Under the pieces are notes generated by a model. It searched no databases, was not told the origin of the DNA, and saw only the letters and a list, made by a program, of their open reading frames with translations. The position numbers were made by a program, and so were the translations under genes. 64,000 nucleotides of DNA from Oscillospiraceae bacterium (GTDB lineage Bacteria; Bacillota; Clostridia; Oscillospirales; Oscillospiraceae): NCBI GenBank assembly GCA_910574635.1, contig CAJTCG010000013.1, positions 58,318 to 122,317 on the forward strand, read 5' to 3'. Shown one piece after another: positions 28,205-36,118 of the stretch; the stretch's first letter is position 1; each line of letters opens with the position of its first letter.

Positions 28205-29209
28205 ATGCGGAAACGGATGGCGGCGCTGGGCCTGGCTCTATGCCTGGGACTCAGCGGCTGCGCGGTGAAAGGGGAGGAGAAAAACGCCTCCCTGCTGGGC
28301 CGGGCGGCGGAGCTGGGGGAGGAGCTGGTCCTGCTGACCGTGGACGGCCGGGAGGTCCCCGCCTGGCGGTATCTCTATTGGCTGGCCTTCACCTGTGACC
28401 AGGTCCGGGAGAAGTACAAGGACGCCGGCCTGTCCCTGGACTGGGAAACCCCGGTCCCCGGCGGCACCCTGGCGGACTATGCCAAGGACCAGGCCCTGGC
28501 CAACACGGCCCTCTACGCCACGGTGGAGAACTGGGCGGAGCAGTACGGCTGCGCCCTCAGCGAGCGGGAGCGGGCGGCCCTGGCGGAGACCTGGGAGGAG
28601 CAGTCCGCGGCCCGCGGCGGGGAAGAGGCGTACTTAAAGGAACTGGCGGCCCTGGGGCTGGATCGCCTCCGCTCCGAGGAGCTGTCGGAGGTGGGGATGC
28701 TCTACGCCAAGCTCTACGACCTCTGCCTGACGGAGGGCAGCGAGCTCTCAGGCCTCCTGGAGAATACGGACGGCCTGACGGTGGACCGCATTCTAATTTC
28801 CGCCGGGGAGGACCGGGAGGCGGCCCGGGAGAAGGCGGCGGAGGTATTCTCCCGCCTCAACAGCGCGGAGGACCCGGCGGCGGCCTTTTCGGCCCTGGCG
28901 GCGGAGGGAGACGACGCGGCGGGCCCCCGGACCCTTCTGCCGGGAGACGGGACCCTGCCCCCAGCGCTGGAGGAAGCGGCGCAGACCCTGGAGGAGGGCC
29001 AGTGCTCCGGCATTTTGGAGTCGGAGGAGGGGTTTTCCATACTTCGCCGTCTGGTCTTCCAGGGGGAGGACCTGGCGGGAGAGGCCTTTGACCGCCTGCT
29101 CCAGGCCGCCGCTGAGGAAGCTCTGGTCCAGACCGCCCCGGCCTATGATACCTTGGACGCCGCTGCTTTTGACCAGGCGCTGGCGGAGCTGCGGGCGGAG
29201 AAGACGTAA
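28205..29209 (+). CDS. lipoprotein with parvulin/SurA-PrsA-like foldase architecture
   Basis: The 334-residue secreted lipoprotein (ATG 28205, GGAGGAG at 28190-28196) has a basic N-terminus, a hydrophobic core and lipobox LGLSGC, so it should be anchored outside the membrane. The rest is helical and acidic. A region near 200-290 (TVDRILISAGEDREAAREKAAEV, then GEEGFSILRR-type ending) resembles the PpiC/parvulin domain of PrsA or SurA. The family call rests on this layout, not on catalytic residues, so isomerase activity is uncertain. A TATAAT at 28163-28168 may be its -10. Confidence 0.65.
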   Translation: MRKRMAALGLALCLGLSGCAVKGEEKNASLLGRAAELGEELVLLTVDGREVPAWRYLYWLAFTCDQVREKYKDAGLSLDWETPVPGGTLADYAKDQALANTALYATVENWAEQYGCALSERERAALAETWEEQSAARGGEEAYLKELAALGLDRLRSEELSEVGMLYAKLYDLCLTEGSELSGLLENTDGLTVDRILISAGEDREAAREKAAEVFSRLNSAEDPAAAFSALAAEGDDAAGPRTLLPGDGTLPPALEEAAQTLEEGQCSGILESEEGFSILRRLVFQGEDLAGEAFDRLLQAAAEEALVQTAPAYDTLDAAAFDQALAELRAEKT

Positions 29210-29265
29210 GCCCTCCGCTTCTTGAAACCGGGAAGCGGGACCGGGCGGGATTGGAAAACGATGGA

Positions 29266-29349
29266 TTTTCGTCACCTTGACGAAAACGGCCCTGATGTTG
29301 TCAAATATTTAACGAAATTGTAAAACCTGACGAAAGACCATTGACGAAA
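29266..29349. promoter_or_regulatory. TGACGAAA operator-like array upstream of thiolase
   Basis: A perfect 9-bp inverted repeat TTTTCGTCA-cct-TGACGAAAA lies at 29266-29286. Further half-sites are TTAACGAAA (29309-29317), CTGACGAAA (29327-29335) and TTGACGAAA (29341-29349). The last overlaps the -35 box. The arrangement suggests a repressor-binding array; the regulator is unknown. Confidence 0.6.
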
Positions 29350-29369
29350 CGGGGAGGAGTCTCTATAAT
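29341..29369 (+). promoter_or_regulatory. strong sigma-A promoter of thiolase
   Basis: -35 TTGACG (29341-29346), 17-base spacer, -10 TATAAT (29364-29369). It gives a ~115-base 5' untranslated region. Confidence 0.9.
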
Positions 29370-29491
29370 GATACGCAGAGAAAGGCGGTCAGCGGGCTTG
29401 TCAAAAAATTGGCAATCTGCGTCCCGCCTTGCCCGTTGAGACTCCGGCGGCCCGCCGAGCCGCCAAAATATTACAAATACGGAGGAACATC

Positions 29492-30748
29492 ATGAAAGAT
29501 CTTTATGTCGTGAACTGCTGCCGTACCGCCATCGGCTCCTTTGGCGGCAGTCTGAAGAACACTCCCGCTGCGGAGCTGGGCGCGATTGTGGTCAAAGAGG
29601 CCCTGAACCGCGCCGGTGTGAAGCCGGAGAATGTGGATGAGGTCATGTTCGGCTGCATCCTCACCGCCGCCCAGGGCCAGAACGTGGCCCGTCAGGTCTC
29701 CATCAAGGCCGGCATTCCCTATTCCGTTCCCGCCTACACCGTGGGCATGGTCTGCGGCTCCGGCATGAAGTCTCTCATCGAGGGCGCCCGCTCCATCCTG
29801 GCCGGGGATTCCGATATCGTGGTCTGCGGCGGCACGGAGAACATGAGCGCCGCTCCCTTTGCCTCCATGGACGCCCGCTGGGGCGCCCGCATGGGCGACA
29901 AGAAGCTGGTGGACACCATGATCAAGGACGGCCTCTGGGACGCCTATAACAACTACCACATGGGAACCACCGCGGAAAACATCAACGACATCTGGGGCAT
30001 CACCCGCCAGGAGCAGGACGAGTTTGCCGCCGCCTCCCAGCAGAAGACCGAGGCCGCCCAGGCCGCCGGTAAGTTTGAGGCCGAGATCGTCCCCGTCCCC
30101 GTGAAGGTCAAGCGGGACATGGTGGACTTCAAGAAGGACGAATATCCCAAGGCCGGCGTCACCGCCGAGGGTATCGCGAAGCTCCGCGGCGCGTTCCCCG
30201 TGGGTCCCGAGTCCCCCAATCCCGAGGTTGTCCATACCTTCGAGGTCACCGGCAAGAAGGAAACCGAGGACAAGGGCCAGCAGCGGGTTACCGCGGCCAA
30301 CGCCTCCGGCATCAACGACGGCGCGGCGGCCATCATTCTGGCTTCCGGCGAGGCTGTGGAGAAATACGGCCTGAAGCCCATGGCCAAGCTCATCGGCTGG
30401 GGCCAGGGCGGCGTGGACCCCAAGATCATGGGCGTGGGCCCCGTGCCCGCCTCCCGTCAGGCCATGGCGAAAGCCGGCGTGACCATTGATGACATCGATC
30501 TCATCGAGGCCAACGAGGCCTTTGCGGCCCAGTCCATCGCCGTGGGCCGGGAGCTGGGCTTTGACATGGCGAAGGTCAATGTCAACGGCGGCGCCATCGC
30601 TCTGGGCCACCCCGTGGGCGCTTCCGGCGCGCGGATCATTGTCACCCTGCTCCATGAGATGCAGAAGCGCCCCGAGGCCAAGAAGGGCCTGGCCACCCTC
30701 TGCATCGGCGGCGGCATGGGCGTTGCCACCGTCTTTGAGAAGTGCTGA
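29492..30748 (+). CDS. thlA: acetyl-CoA C-acetyltransferase (thiolase)
   Basis: Condenses two acetyl-CoA to acetoacetyl-CoA, the first step of butyrate or butanol-type fermentation. From ATG 29492 (GGAGG just upstream) it has 418 residues. Catalytic Cys88 (VCGSGMKS), His373 (LGHPVGASG) and Cys404 (LCIGGGMG) are all intact. It is about 25 residues longer than ordinary ~393-residue thiolases because of an insertion after KLRGAF (PVGPESPNPEVVHTF and following). No other butyrate-pathway genes adjoin it. The codon usage is very biased, pointing to high expression. Confidence 0.94.
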   Translation: MKDLYVVNCCRTAIGSFGGSLKNTPAAELGAIVVKEALNRAGVKPENVDEVMFGCILTAAQGQNVARQVSIKAGIPYSVPAYTVGMVCGSGMKSLIEGARSILAGDSDIVVCGGTENMSAAPFASMDARWGARMGDKKLVDTMIKDGLWDAYNNYHMGTTAENINDIWGITRQEQDEFAAASQQKTEAAQAAGKFEAEIVPVPVKVKRDMVDFKKDEYPKAGVTAEGIAKLRGAFPVGPESPNPEVVHTFEVTGKKETEDKGQQRVTAANASGINDGAAAIILASGEAVEKYGLKPMAKLIGWGQGGVDPKIMGVGPVPASRQAMAKAGVTIDDIDLIEANEAFAAQSIAVGRELGFDMAKVNVNGGAIALGHPVGASGARIIVTLLHEMQKRPEAKKGLATLCIGGGMGVATVFEKC

Positions 30749-30851
30749 TACTCTTTCTCGGAGAGAAAAAGTATCCAAAAAGAGCGTTCGTCCGCTCCGG
30801 TTGTCTGGAGGGCGTCCGGGCCGGAGCGGCAGCGCGGAATTGCTGAATTTA

Positions 30852-30879
30852 CAAAGAGGGGCCTTCGGGTCCCTCTTTG
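30852..30879 (+). terminator. terminator between thiolase and VOC gene
   Basis: CAAAGAGGGGCC, TTCG tetraloop, GGTCCCTCTTTG: a 12-bp stem with one G-T pair. The downstream T-run is weak. Confidence 0.65.
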
Positions 30880-30899
30880 GCTGTTAAGGAGAGAAAAAA

Positions 30900-31298
30900 A
30901 TGCGGGAACATTTTCAAGGGTTGGGCCATGTGGCTGTTTATACGCAGGATATTGAAAAGAGCATTGCCTTTTATGAAAATCTGGGCGGCGAAGTAAGGGG
31001 CCGGGGCGCTGTGAACGCTCCGGCGGGAGAGAAGAAGCTGGCTTTGGTGCTGTTTGGCGGCATTACGCTGGAGCTGATCCAGAGCCCTGGGGCCATGCCC
31101 ATGGGGGAAGGGAACGTCCCCCACTTCGCTATCCTGGTAGACGACCTGGATGCGGCAGCGGCGGAAATCCGGGCGGCGGGAGTGGACAGTTTCCTGACAC
31201 CGGAGAAGAAGGTCCTGCCGGACCTCTTCGGAGGCTTGCAGAACTGGTTTTTCACCGGCCCCTCCGGGGAGCAAATTGAGCTTTTGCAAATGCTGTAA
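30900..31298 (+). CDS. VOC/glyoxalase-fold protein
   Basis: The 132-residue protein has two beta-alpha-beta-beta-beta modules: HVAVYTQDIEKSIAFYENLG at 9-28 and HFAILVDDLDAAAAEIRAAG at about 74-93. Candidate metal ligands are His9/10 and Glu near 56 (LELIQ), then His74 and Glu127 (EQIELLQ), the spacing expected for glyoxalase I or methylmalonyl-CoA epimerase-type enzymes. The substrate cannot be named. It has its own AAGGAGAG ribosome site and is closed off by a bidirectional terminator. Confidence 0.85.
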   Translation: MREHFQGLGHVAVYTQDIEKSIAFYENLGGEVRGRGAVNAPAGEKKLALVLFGGITLELIQSPGAMPMGEGNVPHFAILVDDLDAAAAEIRAAGVDSFLTPEKKVLPDLFGGLQNWFFTGPSGEQIELLQML

Positions 31299-31303
31299 AG
31301 GGA

Positions 31304-31335
31304 AAATGGCTTTCACCTAATGGTGAAAGCCATTT
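31304..31335. terminator. bidirectional terminator
   Basis: AAATGGCTTTCACC (31304-31317) and its exact complement (31322-31335) around a four-base loop, between converging genes. Confidence 0.85.
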
Positions 31336-31348
31336 CTGCATAACCGGC

Positions 31349-31588
31349 TTAGCGGAACAATTTCCGGGCCACCCAGATGAACAGGCATGCGCCTGCTACG
31401 TCCACAATGAGATTGGCGAACCAGCCGTAGGCGTAAAAGCCGAACAGGCCGAACACGGTGCTGCCTACGGCAGAGCCTACCACGCCGATGATGATGTTGC
31501 GGAGAAACCCGCCGCCAGCATCCATCAGCCTCCCGGCAATCCAGCCCACCAGTGCACCCATAATTAGAGAGCCTAGTAAATGAAACAT
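31349..31588 (-). CDS. GlsB/YeaQ/YmgE family small membrane protein
   Basis: The 79-residue hydrophobic protein has three membrane helices with glycine-rich motifs: GALVGWIAGRLM, IIIGVVGSAVGSTVFGLFGF and a final AGACLFIWVARKLF. This is the pattern of the transglycosylase-associated (GlsB/YeaQ) family, which is stress-linked in several bacteria but of unproven biochemical role. AAAGGAAGC precedes the ATG. It is the last gene before the terminator. Confidence 0.88.
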   Translation of the reverse strand: MFHLLGSLIMGALVGWIAGRLMDAGGGFLRNIIIGVVGSAVGSTVFGLFGFYAYGWFANLIVDVAGACLFIWVARKLFR

Positions 31589-31605
31589 GCGAACGCTTCC
31601 TTTCC

Positions 31606-32226
31606 TCAGTCTTCAATATATTCCCGCACCCGGTAAACCGCTCCAATTTCTTCCTCGCAGATCTTCCGGCAGTTCTCGATCTCCTCCGTGGGGATGGTGT
31701 CCACCACGGTCATCATCACCGTGGGAACATACTGCCGGAGCTCCTTGGCAAAGGACTTCATGGCCTCGTAGGCCCCGGTTTGGACCGGATGGCAGAGAGC
31801 GTCGTACTTCTCCGCCGTGTCGGTGTTCAAGGAGATGGATACCATGTCGAACCGCCCGGCGAAGTCCGGGCAGATATTCCGGCCGTGAATCAGGTTTCCG
31901 GTGCCGTTGGTGTCCATGCGGGTGAAGGGCTTTTTGCCCTTGGATTTGAGTTGGTCAATCACCCAGCAGATATCGTCGATGCGGTAGCTGGGTTCGCCGA
32001 AGCCGCAGAAAACCAGCTGCTTGTATTTTGCGAGGTCCCGGCTTTCGATGTCCGCCAGGATTTCCTCCTTTGTAGGCTCCCGCTCCAGCCATAGATTGTG
32101 GGTGTAGATGCTGCCGCCGCGGCCGTTATGCCGGAGGCAGAATTCACAGTTGAAGTTGCAGCGGTTTGTGGTGTTGACGTACAGATTGTCACCGTATTCG
32201 TAAGTGATGGTAAAGCCTTTTTCCAT
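31606..32226 (-). CDS. TatD-associated radical SAM protein
   Basis: The 206-residue protein carries the radical SAM Fe-S motif CNFNCEFC (Cys23, Cys27, Cys30) and GFGEPSYR as the GGEP-type SAM-binding loop. It is shorter than most radical SAM enzymes. Size, the N-terminus YEYGDNLYVNTTNRCNFNC and the tatD gene two positions upstream match the TatD-linked radical SAM family. The reaction is unknown; the linkage suggests a shared nucleic-acid or small-molecule substrate with TatD. GGAGCAA precedes the ATG. Confidence 0.85.
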   Translation of the reverse strand: MEKGFTITYEYGDNLYVNTTNRCNFNCEFCLRHNGRGGSIYTHNLWLEREPTKEEILADIESRDLAKYKQLVFCGFGEPSYRIDDICWVIDQLKSKGKKPFTRMDTNGTGNLIHGRNICPDFAGRFDMVSISLNTDTAEKYDALCHPVQTGAYEAMKSFAKELRQYVPTVMMTVVDTIPTEEIENCRKICEEEIGAVYRVREYIED

Positions 32227-32244
32227 AAAATATTGCTCCTTTTC

Positions 32245-33099
32245 CTATTGCAGATGAAATCCGGACAGAGTAAACACGCCGTCCCGGTATCCGACATCAG
32301 CGGTATAATCGGCCACGTAGTTCGTGGTCTTCCAAAGGTCCACCGCGCCCAAAAGCTGGATGGCATGCTCCTCCGGCAGAAGGCGGAAGTTTGCAATCCA
32401 TCCGGCGGAGGGCTCCATCTGGCCCTCCAAAACGTGCTCCATATCGATTTCCAGAAGCTCCCGACCCAGAATTAGGAAGTTTCTTCCATCTGTCTGGACA
32501 AACCTCAGCAGAGGCGGAAGCCTTTCCTGCCAGAAGCTCCCCGGCATGGCGTAATCCGTCAGGGTTCCGTCCGGATTTTTCTCCAACACATGCAGGTCAT
32601 AGATCGAAACGCCGGTGCCGCTGCCTACGTAGGTGAGGACAATCAGCTCGTCTTTCCCGTCGCCGTCCAGGTCCATTACAGCCATGCGGGGCAGGAACCG
32701 GCGGGGCGTGAGGAAGTCCCAGTCGAATTCCGCCAGGCTGTCCCCCCAGCGGATGAGGGCGGTCTCGTGGGCGTCCTCCGAATAGGGCAAGCCGTAAAAG
32801 GTCGCGTCCGCTTCAGGCGCTTCCGCTAGAAGGCCGATGGTCCCGCCCCGCAGCCAGCCGTCTATGTCATAACGCATCCAGCTGTTCTCTGGACTGAATT
32901 CCCGCGGAAGGGGCAGGTCATAGTCCTCCGCCGGGGCCCGGCCCTCGGTGACGGCGGCCTCTGCGGAAATGGGTTCCGCTTCCGCCGTCTCCGGCAGGGC
33001 AAAAGCCGGGACCTCCAGAACTTCCATAACGGTTTCCGGTTTCGCGCCGCAGGCCGTCAGCACTACCAGCATCAACAGCAGGGGAATTATTCGGTACAT
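32245..33099 (-). CDS. lipoprotein with Asp-rich FG-GAP/VCBS-like segment
   Basis: The 284-residue lipoprotein starts at 33099 (AAGGAGG nine bases upstream), with a hydrophobic signal and lipobox VLTAC. After an acidic low-complexity linker (residues ~22-60) comes a beta-rich domain containing DLDGDGKDELIVLTYVG, a calcium-loop-like Asp box as in VCBS/FG-GAP repeat proteins. Its first 13 bases overlap the end of tatD, so translation is coupled. It sits between tatD and the TatD-linked radical SAM gene. The function is unknown. Confidence 0.75.
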   Translation of the reverse strand: MYRIIPLLLMLVVLTACGAKPETVMEVLEVPAFALPETAEAEPISAEAAVTEGRAPAEDYDLPLPREFSPENSWMRYDIDGWLRGGTIGLLAEAPEADATFYGLPYSEDAHETALIRWGDSLAEFDWDFLTPRRFLPRMAVMDLDGDGKDELIVLTYVGSGTGVSIYDLHVLEKNPDGTLTDYAMPGSFWQERLPPLLRFVQTDGRNFLILGRELLEIDMEHVLEGQMEPSAGWIANFRLLPEEHAIQLLGAVDLWKTTNYVADYTADVGYRDGVFTLSGFHLQ

Positions 33100-33890
33100 C
33101 CAGTTTCCTCCTTGTAGAATGCCCCAATCTTCGGAAATAACCGCAGCCCGTTTGCCCAGGCGATCCGGGTCATCTCCTCTGGGGAGACGCCCTTCCACTC
33201 CGCCAGCTTGTCGATAATATAGGGCAGGTTTCGGCTGTCATTCCGCTTCCCCCGCAGGGGGACCGGGGAGAGGTAGGGGGAATCCGTCTCCACCACGATG
33301 CGATCCAACGGCGTGACGGCGGCCACCTCCGGGGCCTTCTGGGCGTTTTTGTAGGTAATGGGCCCGTCGAAGCCCAAGAACCATCCCCGTTTTAAAAGCG
33401 CCTCCGCCATCTCGGGACTGCCGGAAAAGCAGTGGAACACCCCCCGCGCCTCGGGATAGTCCAGCACAATGGCCAGGGAATCCCCGTGGGCCTCCCGGTC
33501 GTGGACGATGACGGGCAGATCCAGCTCAATCGCCAGCTCAATCTGCCGCCGGAAGACCGTCTGCTGGAACTCCTTGGAAGGGTTGTCCTTCCAATAGTAA
33601 TCCAGGCCGATCTCTCCCACGGCCACCACCTTCTCATGGCCGCACAGCTTCCGGAGGGCGGCAAATTCCGCCTCGCCCGTCCCGGCGCAGTCGGAAGGGT
33701 GGATGCCAACGGCGGCATAGACAAAGGGATACCGCTCCGCCAGGGCCAGGGCGGTCCGGGAACTCTCCAGCTCACAGCCGGGATCTACCACCAGCCCAAC
33801 CCCGGCGGCAGGGAGGGCGGAGAGGATTTCGTCCCGGTCGGCGGCGAACCCATTGGAATCATAGTGGGCGTGGGTATCAAAAATAGGCAT
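33087..33890 (-). CDS. tatD: TatD family hydrolase (metal-dependent DNase)
   Basis: The 267-residue TIM-barrel hydrolase has FDTHAHYDS (metal-binding HxH near residue 6-8), AAVGIHPSD, VGEIGLDYYW (Glu), VIVHDREA, FHCFSG and ETDSPYLSP (Asp), the full TatD/YcfH set. The start ATG 33890 has AGGAGGTG in front. Family members act as 3'-5' exonucleases or D-aminoacyl-tRNA deacylases. It is followed by an overlapping lipoprotein gene, then the radical SAM gene. Confidence 0.94.
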   Translation of the reverse strand: MPIFDTHAHYDSNGFAADRDEILSALPAAGVGLVVDPGCELESSRTALALAERYPFVYAAVGIHPSDCAGTGEAEFAALRKLCGHEKVVAVGEIGLDYYWKDNPSKEFQQTVFRRQIELAIELDLPVIVHDREAHGDSLAIVLDYPEARGVFHCFSGSPEMAEALLKRGWFLGFDGPITYKNAQKAPEVAAVTPLDRIVVETDSPYLSPVPLRGKRNDSRNLPYIIDKLAEWKGVSPEEMTRIAWANGLRLFPKIGAFYKEETGCTE

Positions 33891-33914
33891 GGAAAAGCAC
33901 CTCCTGGCAAAACA

Positions 33915-33942
33915 AAAAGGACATCCGAACGGATGCCCTTTT
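33915..33942 (-). terminator. terminator of rpsT
   Basis: Read leftward, AAAAGGGCATCC-GTTC-GGATGTCCTTTT with one G-U pair and continuing T residues. It isolates rpsT from tatD. Confidence 0.85.
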
Positions 33943-34006
33943 GGCCTGACGGCCTCCGGGCATTCACACGGAAGCGTCAATACCCCGGGAGCGGGGATAT
34001 GTTGGA

Positions 34007-34270
34007 TCAACCGATCCGATTGAGCTTCAGGGTCATGGCGCTCTTTTTGTGAGCGGCCGCGTTCTTGTGGAGAACACCCTTCGCCACAGCCTGATCGACC
34101 TTTTTCACCGCAACCTTGTAAGCGCCATCGGCATCGGTGCGATTGCCCTCCGCCGCCGCGGCCTCGAATTTTTTGATCGCAGTCTTGAGATCGGATTTCG
34201 TGGCCTTGTTGCGGGCGTTCCTCGCTTTCCCGATGAGAACGCGCTTCTTGGCAGACTTGATATTCGGCAA
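34007..34270 (-). CDS. rpsT: 30S ribosomal protein S20
   Basis: Primary 16S rRNA-binding protein, lysine/alanine-rich. The TTG at 34270 is chosen: it gives the standard N-terminus MPNIKSAKKRV and 87 residues, and lies seven bases after AAAGGAGG. The GTG nine bases further upstream overlaps the ribosome site itself and cannot serve. The monocistronic gene has its own promoter and terminator. A TTG start for S20 also occurs in other bacteria, where it helps keep expression low. Confidence 0.96.
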   Translation of the reverse strand: MPNIKSAKKRVLIGKARNARNKATKSDLKTAIKKFEAAAAEGNRTDADGAYKVAVKKVDQAVAKGVLHKNAAAHKKSAMTLKLNRIG

Positions 34271-34334
34271 ACCAAACACCTCCTTTGGCCGTAGATTTCA
34301 TGCGGGCAGGACAAGTCCTACCGTACAGACCTAT

Positions 34335-34363
34335 ATTTTAGCAGGGAAAGCTCCAAAAAGCAA
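34335..34363 (-). promoter_or_regulatory. sigma-A promoter of rpsT
   Basis: -35 TTGCTT (34363-34358), 17-base spacer, -10 TAAAAT (34340-34335). Confidence 0.8.
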
Positions 34364-34447
34364 GGGTTTTTTTTCATATTTTCATAAGATTATCAAGAGG
34401 AGGGAGGAAACCCTGCCCGCCGGAGGGCCGTCGCGCGGATTTCCCGG

Positions 34448-34475
34448 CATTTTTCCGAGGGCAAGCTCATAAAAT
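34448..34475 (+). promoter_or_regulatory. possible sigma-E-like sporulation promoter
   Basis: CATAAAAT (34468-34475) resembles the sigma-E -10 CATACAMT; CATTTTTC at 34448-34455 is a weak -35 candidate. The assignment rests mainly on the sporulation genes that follow. Confidence 0.3.
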
Positions 34476-34518
34476 GGAGTCAAACAAGCTGTGTAAAACT
34501 CCAGAAGGAGGGACGGAT

Positions 34519-35499
34519 ATGACTTCAAGGCAGGCGGGACGGCGGATTGCCGCCAATACGCGGCGCAGGACCCGGAGCATCCGAGGCGGGACCCGAAAAA
34601 GTGAGCCGCTGGAGGCAAAGGATCTGCGGCTGATGCTGCGGCTGGTGGCTTGCGGCGGCATTTTTGTGGCGCTGGTGGCAGCAAAGCTGCTGCTTCCGGC
34701 GCGGATGGAGGCGTTCAATGAGAAGCTCTCCGCTGCCATGGAGCGGAACATGGACGTGCAGGCGGTCTTCTCCGCCGTGGGCCGGGCCTTTTCGGGAGAG
34801 GAAAGCGTTGCGGGCGTCTATCAGGCGGTATTCCATCCTGAGGAGGGAGCCGTCCAGACCGGGGCGCTCTCCCCGGCGGACAGCCCGCCAAAGATGACCG
34901 CCCGGGCGGTGCAGCTCCGGGACGGCGCGGCGCTGGACGTCCTGCGGCGCTTCCGCCCGGAAACGCCATCCCAGGCGGAGGCGGCGGAAACAGAAATGGA
35001 AGCAGAAGGGGCGGGTGGAATCCAGTCGGCCTCGAATCTGGCCTATGTGCTCTACTCCCAGGAGAATCTCCCCGAGGGCGTCAGCATGGAGCAGGACCGC
35101 TTGGGCTTTGACTTCTGCGCTCCGGTGACGGGGGGAGCGCTCAGCTCTGACTTCGGCTATCGGGAGCACCCCACGGAGGGGGAAGAGCGGTTCCACTACG
35201 GGGTGGACCTGGCGGCGGATACGGGGACGGAGGTGTGCTGTTTTGCCGACGGCACCGTCACCGCCGTGGGGGACAGCAGCAGCTATGGGCGTTACTGCGT
35301 CGTAGCGCACGAGAGGGGATATTCCACCCTCTACGCCCATTGCAGCCGCATCACGGTCTCCTCTGGAGCAGCGGTGAAGCGGGGGCAGAAAATCGCCGAG
35401 GTAGGGGAAACCGGCATGGCCACCGGGCCCCATCTTCACTTTGAGCTCCAGCGGGAGGGAACTTACCTGAATCCCATTTACTATGTCTCATCCCTGTAG
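34519..35499 (+). CDS. spoIVFA: M23/LytM-domain protein, probable SpoIVFA
   Basis: The 326-residue protein from ATG 34519 (AGAAGGAGG upstream) has a basic N-terminus, one membrane helix at about residues 36-58, a variable linker and a C-terminal LytM/M23 domain (about 205-325). Zinc ligands are intact: His226 and Asp230 (HYGVD) and His305/His307 (HLHFEL). The gene overlaps a HELGH membrane protease gene. That pairing, anchored LytM protein plus S2P protease, is the SpoIVFA-SpoIVFB arrangement, in which FA holds FB inactive until pro-sigma-K is to be cut. A plain peptidoglycan hydrolase is the alternative. Confidence 0.72.
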   Translation: MTSRQAGRRIAANTRRRTRSIRGGTRKSEPLEAKDLRLMLRLVACGGIFVALVAAKLLLPARMEAFNEKLSAAMERNMDVQAVFSAVGRAFSGEESVAGVYQAVFHPEEGAVQTGALSPADSPPKMTARAVQLRDGAALDVLRRFRPETPSQAEAAETEMEAEGAGGIQSASNLAYVLYSQENLPEGVSMEQDRLGFDFCAPVTGGALSSDFGYREHPTEGEERFHYGVDLAADTGTEVCCFADGTVTAVGDSSSYGRYCVVAHERGYSTLYAHCSRITVSSGAAVKRGQKIAEVGETGMATGPHLHFELQREGTYLNPIYYVSSL

Positions 35500-36076
35500 G
35501 GTTCAGGTTACCGGCGGCTTTGTCCTGCTGACGGCCTGGTTTGTTCTGGCCAACGGCTGGGAGCCCCTGGTCACCGTGCTGGGAGCCGCCGCGTTCCATG
35601 AACTGGGACACTGGACCGTCCTTCATCTTTTAGGAGCGAAGGCGGCGGCGCTGCGGCTCAGCGTCCTGGGGGCGGCAATGGAGGTGGACAGCGGGCGGCT
35701 GTCCTACGGCGGGGAGCTGGCGGCGGTGCTGGCGGGCCCCGCCGCCAACCTTCTGGCGGCGCTGGTCCTGACGGCCCTGGGAGGAGAGCGCTGGCCCGCC
35801 GCCGTGGGGGCAAACCTGGTGCTGTGCGCCTTCAATCTGCTGCCGGTCCGGCCCTTAGACGGAGGGCGGGCGCTGTATCTGCTGGTCTCCTGGGCGGCGG
35901 GCCCGGCGGCAGGGGAGGCGGCGGGCCGCTGGGCGGGGACGGTTGCGGCGGCGGCGTTGTCGGGGCTGATCCTCTGGGTGATATGGAAGACCGGGGGAAG
36001 CCTGTGGCTGCTGCCTGCGCTGCTGGCAGGCATCCAATGGGGGGCGGTGCCCTGGCTGCGCGGCGTGCGTCTATAG
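35483..36076 (+). CDS. spoIVFB: site-2 protease family M50 peptidase, probable SpoIVFB
   Basis: The 197-residue multi-pass membrane protein has zinc motif HELGH (His39, Glu40, His43) in the first helices and a second ligand motif NLLPVRPLDGG (Asn118-Asp126), the S2P signature. It lacks PDZ or CBS domains. Its start overlaps the preceding LytM gene by 17 bases. In sporulating Firmicutes such a protein cleaves pro-sigma-K. It is shorter than Bacillus SpoIVFB (~288 residues) because the CBS domain is absent. sigK is not in the window. Confidence 0.75.
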   Translation: MSHPCRVQVTGGFVLLTAWFVLANGWEPLVTVLGAAAFHELGHWTVLHLLGAKAAALRLSVLGAAMEVDSGRLSYGGELAAVLAGPAANLLAALVLTALGGERWPAAVGANLVLCAFNLLPVRPLDGGRALYLLVSWAAGPAAGEAAGRWAGTVAAAALSGLILWVIWKTGGSLWLLPALLAGIQWGAVPWLRGVRL

Positions 36077-36084
36077 AGCGGAAA

Positions 36085-36116
36085 AAGATCCCCGGCGTGT
36101 ACGCGCCGGGGATCTT
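36085..36116. terminator. bidirectional terminator
   Basis: AAGATCCCCGGCG (36085-36097) and its exact complement (36104-36116) around a six-base loop, between converging genes. Confidence 0.85.
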
Positions 36117-36118
36117 CA

